This document shows positions 14,916 through 18,835 of a stretch of DNA of 18,835 nucleotides, piece after piece. The stretch covers positions 1 to 18,835 of the forward strand of contig NCJP01000004.1 of the NCBI GenBank assembly GCA_002278985.1, read 5' to 3'. The notes under the pieces were generated by a model. It was not told where the DNA came from and made no database searches. It saw only the letters and a program-made list of their open reading frames with translations. The position numbers were made by a program, and so were the translations under genes. Position 1 is the first letter of the stretch. Every line of letters begins with the position of its first letter. Origin of the DNA: Erythrobacter sp. 34-65-8 (GTDB taxonomy: Bacteria > Pseudomonadota > Alphaproteobacteria > Sphingomonadales > Sphingomonadaceae).

Positions 14916-15092
14916 ATGAAGTTCATCAACAAGCTGCTCCGCGACGAGCAGGGCGCCACCGCCATCGAATACGGCCTGATTGCTGCCCTGATCGCCATCG
15001 CCGCGATCACCGCCATGCAGAGCCTCGGCAACGAACTCGAAACCACCTTCTCGACCGTGTCGAGCGAGCTGTCGGCTTCGAACACCGTCTGA
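14916..15092 (+). CDS. Flp/Fap-type pilin subunit (second copy)
   Basis: 58 aa class IVb pilin precursor. The cleavage site is EQG|ATAIEYG after Gly13, followed by the hydrophobic helix LIAALIAIAAITAM and a short Ser/Thr-rich tail. The start is ATG 14916 with AGGAG 7 bases upstream; an open ATG at 14880 has no ribosome site and adds a non-pilin leader. The good ribosome site suggests this copy is the major subunit, the first a minor one (inference). A strong terminator follows. Pilus assembly genes are not in the window. Confidence 0.95.
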   Translation: MKFINKLLRDEQGATAIEYGLIAALIAIAAITAMQSLGNELETTFSTVSSELSASNTV

Positions 15093-15116
15093 TCGGTCTG
15101 ACGATACGACAAGAAA

Positions 15117-15151
15117 GGGCGGCAGGAGCAATCCTGCCGCCCTTTTCTTTT
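15117..15151 (+). terminator. Strong intrinsic terminator after the pilin genes, works in both directions
   Basis: A perfect 11-bp stem (GGGCGGCAGGA/TCCTGCCGCCC) with a GCAA loop is followed by TTTTCTTTT. AAGAAA before the stem gives a U-rich tail on the minus strand, so it can also end the M48 gene whose stop is at 15174. Confidence 0.92.
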
Positions 15152-15173
15152 GCCCTAAGCAGGGCCCAGCCGG

Positions 15174-16643
15174 TTACCGGCCCTTGACGACGATCTTGAC
15201 CTTCTGGCCGGCCCGCAAGGTGGCGTTCGAGGCGAGCCCGTTGAGCACGCGGAACCGGGTTTCCTGCGCCGTGTCGAATGCCATGCGGCGTGCCAGCAAG
15301 GCTACCGTATCACCGCTGCGAACGGTCACCACCTCGATCCGCCGGGGCACGACCTGAGCCGCCTCGTTCGCCGAGACACGGCGCATCGAATTGAACATTG
15401 GCGAAAATGCGTCGGCCGAGCCCGCCTGACTGATGGCGGTGAAGTGATAGGCCCGGTCGCGCGCAAATTCATAGGCGAACACCACCACGTCCACCTGGCT
15501 GCCCCCGCTGTTGACGCGGGCCTGACCATAAGCGGCCGGTATGCCGTTGACCGTGGTTCGCTGCATCGTGGCCGGTGCAAGCTGCTGCTGGTCCCCGCCA
15601 AGCGCAGTGAAGACGCTGCGGACATAGGTCTCCAGGTTGCCGTTATAAGGGGCAAGGGTGAGCTGGGCCCGGCCGCTCTGGCCATTGATGGTCACCGCGC
15701 GGGTGCCGTTGACCATGTAGAAGCCCTGTGGCGCGTTGAACGCCAGCCGCATGTCGGGATGGATGAAGGTGTTGCCTTCGATCACGCCCTGACGCGGATC
15801 GTCTCCGTAGGTCATCCCGTTGATGCGCGTAAGGAACGTATCGGCGTTGGTCTGGCCGGTAGAGGCACCCGCCTTGGAAAGCGCGCTCTGCACCCGGCTT
15901 GCCGGGTCAGGGTGGGTCGATGCCCATTCCGGCATCCGCGCATCGCGGCCCTGCAGCTGCGCATCGAGCGTGTTCTGAGCGGCCAGGCTGGCGAGCACTG
16001 TGCCCATCGCCCGCGGATCATAGCCCGCGCGGTTCAGGTACTGGATGCCGAGATCATCGGCCTCAAGTTCCTGGTTGCGCGAAAACTTCAGCGTCAGCAT
16101 CTGGGAACCCTGCAGGAACCCGCGCGACAGGGTGTTGCCCACGCTGCTGTCGCCCAGAAGGACGCCTGAAAGAATTGCGCCCGCTGCCCCCAGCAAGGTG
16201 TTGCGCTGCGCCGCAGCCTGCCGGCGCTGCGCATGCCGCGCCGCCACGTGGCCAACTTCGTGCCCTAGCACGGCGGCCAGTTCCGCCTCGTTGTTCATCA
16301 GCCCGACCAACTGGCGCGTGCCGTAAACATAGCCGCCGGGGATGGCGAACGCGTTGTTCACGGGGCTGTTCAGGAGGGTGACGGTGAAGTCAGACCGGGC
16401 ATTCCCCAAGCCGGAATGCACCGCAATGTTCTTACCGACGCTTTCGACGTAAGCCGACTGCGGGCCTTCGTAAGCCCCGCCGAACTCGGCTAGGAACTGC
16501 GGGTGATACTGCGCGCCCTGCTGCGCTTCGGACTGGGTTATGGGTGTCGAAGCGTCAGGAACTTCCCCTGCACCCATGCAGCCGGACAGCAGCAGGCTGG
16601 CCGAGGCCGTTGTGGCCAGTGCGACGGATTTGAATCGGATCAT
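15174..16643 (-). CDS. M48-family zinc metalloprotease lipoprotein with C-terminal LysM-like region
   Basis: 489 aa. A lipoprotein signal LLLSG|C puts the lipid on Cys22, so it acts in the periplasm, probably on the outer membrane. The catalytic HEVGH is at 128-132 and the third zinc ligand lies in ELEAD (Glu192), typical of the M48 family (BepA/YfgC/LoiP type, linked to outer-membrane protein quality control). Residues from about 434 (EVVTVRSGDTVALLARRM ... LRAGQKVKI) look like a LysM-type peptidoglycan-binding module. The start is ATG 16643 with GGAGGA about 9 bases upstream; the longer frame to 16691 would hide the signal peptide. It lies downstream of accA with an 87-base gap in which I see nothing. 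Confidence 0.92.
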   Translation of the reverse strand: MIRFKSVALATTASASLLLSGCMGAGEVPDASTPITQSEAQQGAQYHPQFLAEFGGAYEGPQSAYVESVGKNIAVHSGLGNARSDFTVTLLNSPVNNAFAIPGGYVYGTRQLVGLMNNEAELAAVLGHEVGHVAARHAQRRQAAAQRNTLLGAAGAILSGVLLGDSSVGNTLSRGFLQGSQMLTLKFSRNQELEADDLGIQYLNRAGYDPRAMGTVLASLAAQNTLDAQLQGRDARMPEWASTHPDPASRVQSALSKAGASTGQTNADTFLTRINGMTYGDDPRQGVIEGNTFIHPDMRLAFNAPQGFYMVNGTRAVTINGQSGRAQLTLAPYNGNLETYVRSVFTALGGDQQQLAPATMQRTTVNGIPAAYGQARVNSGGSQVDVVVFAYEFARDRAYHFTAISQAGSADAFSPMFNSMRRVSANEAAQVVPRRIEVVTVRSGDTVALLARRMAFDTAQETRFRVLNGLASNATLRAGQKVKIVVKGR

Positions 16644-16730
16644 GGTCTGGTATCCTCCACCGGTGCGGCCCCACCTTCCGCCGTTCATCAATGCTGCGCC
16701 TCCAACGGCTCAATGCGGGCACAGTTCCCT

Positions 16731-17678
16731 TCAGAGCGAACCTATCCGAAGGAAGCGATCCTCGCGCACCTGCCGCAGGGCAGCGGCGTCCTTGCCAGCC
16801 AGCCCGTCAAGCTCTTCCCCGATCGCCTTCGCCAGCGATTTCGCGGCGGCGGCCGGATCACGGTGGGCCCCGCCCGATGGTTCGCCGACGATCCGGTCGA
16901 TCACGCCCAGCTTGTGGAGATGCTGCGCGGTAACCTTCATCGCTTCGGCTGCGTCGGGGGCCTTTTCTGCCGTGCGCCACAGGATCGAGGCGCAGCCTTC
17001 GGGCGAGATCACCGAATAGACAGCGTGTTCGAACATCAGCACCCGCTCGGCACTCGCCAGCGCGACCGCCCCGCCCGATCCGCCTTCGCCGACGATGGTC
17101 GCCACCATTGGCACCGGCAAAGCGAGACACGCCTCGGTCGATCGTGCGATAGCCTCGGCCTGGCCGCGCTCTTCAGCCTCAACCCCGGGAAACGCGCCCG
17201 AGGTGTCGACCAGAGTCACCACCGGCAGGCCGAACCGGCCGGCCATTTCCATCAGGCGGATCGCCTTGCGGTACCCTTCGGGCTTGCCCATTCCGAAATT
17301 GTGGCGAAGGCGGCTTTCGGTATCGTTGCCCTTCTCGTGCCCGATCAGCATCACGCGGCGCTCACCCAGCTGCGCAAAGCCGCCCATGATCGCCTCGTCC
17401 TCGCCGTAATGGCGATCCCCGCCGAGCGGGATGAATTCGTCGAAGGCATGTTCGACGAAATCCCGGAAGTGCGGGCGGGCCGGATGGCGGGCCACCTGCG
17501 TCTTCTGCCAGGGTGAGAGCGAGGCATAAGTGCTCGCCAGCAGATCGGCGCTCTTTTGCTCGAGCCGGGCGATCTCTGCCGAGATGTCTACGTCATCATG
17601 CACGGAAGCGGCACGAAGCTCGGCGATGCGGGCTTCGAGCAAGGCGACCGGCTTCTCGAATTCGAGGTAGGAAATCAT
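16731..17678 (-). CDS. accA: Acetyl-CoA carboxylase carboxyltransferase subunit alpha
   Basis: 315 aa subunit that with AccD transfers the carboxyl group from biotin-BCCP to acetyl-CoA, giving malonyl-CoA for fatty acid synthesis. Seen: KGNDTESRLRHNFGM at 116-130, PEGYRKAIRLM, DTSGAFPGVEAEERGQ at 158-173, GEGGSGGA at 197-204 and SPEGCASILW at 225-234, all classic AccA blocks. Normal length. It starts 9 bases after the xerD stop, so the two are probably co-transcribed. Confidence 0.98.
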   Translation of the reverse strand: MISYLEFEKPVALLEARIAELRAASVHDDVDISAEIARLEQKSADLLASTYASLSPWQKTQVARHPARPHFRDFVEHAFDEFIPLGGDRHYGEDEAIMGGFAQLGERRVMLIGHEKGNDTESRLRHNFGMGKPEGYRKAIRLMEMAGRFGLPVVTLVDTSGAFPGVEAEERGQAEAIARSTEACLALPVPMVATIVGEGGSGGAVALASAERVLMFEHAVYSVISPEGCASILWRTAEKAPDAAEAMKVTAQHLHKLGVIDRIVGEPSGGAHRDPAAAAKSLAKAIGEELDGLAGKDAAALRQVREDRFLRIGSL

Positions 17679-17687
17679 CCTGCCCCG

Positions 17688-18566
17688 CTAGTCGCGCTGG
17701 CGCTTCTCTGCAAGCGGATGCCGTTCATTGACCAGCGCCACCAGCCGTGCAGCATCGACGTGGGTGTAGATCTGGGTCGTGGCAATATCCGCATGGCCGA
17801 GCAGGGTTTGCAGCACCCGCAGGTCTGCCCCGCCCTCCAGCAAGTGCGTGGCAAAGGCGTGGCGAAGCACGTGCGGGCTGACCTTTTCCGGGGTGAGCCC
17901 GGCGCGGACGGCGAGCTCTTTGAGCAACTGAAACAGCCGCACCCGCGTCAAGTGCTTGCCGCGCGAAGGAAACAGGTACTTCGATCCACCCGGGTGCAGG
18001 GCCAGCCAGCGGGCCAGTGCCATCTTTGCCCGGCCGCTCACCGGAACCATCCGCACCTGGCCGCCCTTGCCTGTCACGGTGAGGAACGGTGCGTCGCGCG
18101 GCACGGCTGACAGGGGCAGGCCCATCAGCTCGCTCGCCCGCAGGCCGGATCCATAAAGCAGTTCGATAAGTGCCAGCAGGCGGACTGCCGGAACAGTGCC
18201 CCCCTGCGCCTCCTCCTCAGCCCGGGCAAACAGCGCCTCGACTTCGGCATGGGACAGGATCTTGGGCAATTGCCGCCGCGCCCCGGCACGCGGCAGCGCA
18301 GCCGAGGGATCGTCGCTCCGCCAGCCTTCATCGACGAGAAATCCGTAGAACTGGCGCAGGGCCGAAGCCTTCCGCGCGACAGTCGCAGGCGCAAGATCCG
18401 ACCATTGCTGGCCCAGCCCGCCCAGATCGGCCTGCTTCACCGTGACCAGGTTGCCAAGCGCGCCTTCGACCGCTTCAAGGTCCCGTCGGTAGGCGGCCAG
18501 GGTGTTGGCAGCCGCCCCCCGTTCTGCCGCCAGCATGGCGAGAAAGGCATCGATTGCCTCGCTCAT
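17688..18566 (-). CDS. xerD: Tyrosine recombinase XerD
   Basis: 292 aa site-specific recombinase that resolves chromosome dimers at dif together with XerC at the septum. All catalytic residues are present: Arg143 (GLRASEL), Lys167 (TGKGGQ), His232 and Arg235 (SPHVLRHAFATHLL), His258 (LLGHAD) and nucleophile Tyr267 (TQIYTHV). The N-terminal SAM-like domain is complete. Position before accA and the lack of att sites or phage genes argue for the housekeeping protein, not a mobile-element integrase; XerC is the main alternative. The ATG at 18566 lies 13 bases after the stop of an upstream fragment. Confidence 0.92.
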   Translation of the reverse strand: MSEAIDAFLAMLAAERGAAANTLAAYRRDLEAVEGALGNLVTVKQADLGGLGQQWSDLAPATVARKASALRQFYGFLVDEGWRSDDPSAALPRAGARRQLPKILSHAEVEALFARAEEEAQGGTVPAVRLLALIELLYGSGLRASELMGLPLSAVPRDAPFLTVTGKGGQVRMVPVSGRAKMALARWLALHPGGSKYLFPSRGKHLTRVRLFQLLKELAVRAGLTPEKVSPHVLRHAFATHLLEGGADLRVLQTLLGHADIATTQIYTHVDAARLVALVNERHPLAEKRQRD

Positions 18567-18579
18567 GGCACGGCACGCG

Positions 18580-18762
18580 TCACCCGCGCGCCACCGCCTC
18601 CGCCGCGATCATCCGGGCTTCCGCAGTCATGCCCACCCGGTTGAGGGCGGAGACGATATGATAGAGATGCCGCGGGGTCATCCGCTCCCAGCTGCTGCCC
18701 TGCATGCCTACCCCTGCGAGCAGCGCGACCAGCCCCGGATTGCCGCTCAGCGTGTTTCCCGC
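18580..18762 (-). pseudogene. C-terminal fragment of an unrecognised protein, upstream of xerD
   Basis: The minus frame is open for 60 codons and ends in TGA 13 bases before xerD. It reads like a genuine protein end: TLSGNPGLVALLAG, then TPRHLYHIVSALNRVGMTA and a closing MIAAEAVARG, helical with codon use like the neighbours. A TAA directly upstream (18765-18763) breaks the frame. No good start with a ribosome site is seen; ATG 18705 would give only 41 aa. It is therefore either the remnant of a larger gene broken here, or the true sequence continues elsewhere and the window end is misjoined. I do not recognise the family. Confidence 0.45.
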
Positions 18763-18835
18763 TTATTTTCTGCTCTATCCCTGGTATTTGCTTTCGCTCT
18801 GCTTCCAGTTTCCGCCCATGGCCAGAGGCGCTCAG
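18763..18835. other. Window end of lower GC, no assignable gene
   Basis: These bases are visibly more A/T-rich than the rest and do not continue the minus-strand fragment. On the plus strand one frame reads like a signal peptide (SALSLVFAFALLPVSA) but has no ATG start; on the minus strand two other frames are open. The heptamer CGCTCAG occurs at 18744-18750 and again as the last seven bases. Could be a contig-end artefact or the edge of another element. Confidence 0.3.

Noticed and set aside
17688..18566. Tyrosine recombinase as sign of an integrated element
   Set aside because: Full XerD signature, housekeeping neighbour accA, and no attachment repeats or phage genes; the only nearby tRNA is over 3 kb away.
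1..18835. CRISPR array, insertion sequence or toxin-antitoxin pair
   Set aside because: No spaced direct repeats, terminal inverted repeats, transposase or small paired genes were seen; the only tandem repeat is the 14-base triplet at 10307.

Overview
This window is high-GC DNA from an alphaproteobacterium, most likely order Sphingomonadales (Erythrobacter/Novosphingobium-like). The assignment is inferred from gene content, not from a search. The supporting signs are an alphaproteobacterial-type AddB, a DivL kinase with tyrosine in place of the phospho-acceptor histidine, the gene order divL-tsaE-amgK-murU-addB-addA, an EcfG-type (general stress) promoter and a CtrA-type box before a Flp pilin. 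Everything recognised is chromosomal. I see no phage, transposon, CRISPR or plasmid module.

Layout, left to right. (1) 1-8136, minus strand: divL -> tsaE -> amgK -> murU -> addB -> addA. Each gene overlaps the next by 4 or 8 bases, so this reads as one translationally coupled operon joining cell-cycle signalling, tRNA t6A modification, MurNAc recycling and double-strand-break repair; addA runs off the left edge. (2) 8248-10317: ahcY (minus) diverges from a 1-Cys peroxiredoxin (plus). Between them lies a perfect A/T-rich palindrome that looks like an operator for ahcY. (3) 10405-13059, minus strand: hemerythrin-like protein -> PLD-family protein -> folE, preceded by a good EcfG-like promoter, so probably a stress-induced operon. 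(4) 13178-14060: a minimal metalloprotease (plus), a PilZ protein (minus) and tRNA-Arg(ACG) with its own promoter. (5) 14109-15151: mutT (minus) diverges from two tandem Flp-type pilin genes (plus), the first with a CtrA-like box upstream. (6) 15174-18566, minus strand: xerD -> accA -> M48 lipoprotein metalloprotease. (7) 18567-18835: the C-terminal remnant of an unrecognised gene, then about 70 bases with lower GC that do not continue it.

Links between genes: DivL normally feeds CckA/CtrA, and the candidate CtrA box at the pilins lies in the same window. AmgK and MurU together convert recycled MurNAc to UDP-MurNAc. AddA and AddB form one helicase-nuclease. Intrinsic terminators that can work in both directions separate peroxiredoxin from folE and the pilins from the M48 gene. 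No wholly new system is evident. The points most worth a second look are the EcfG-hemerythrin-PLD-folE operon, the Tyr-DivL/CtrA/pilin connection, the ahcY palindrome and the broken right end.
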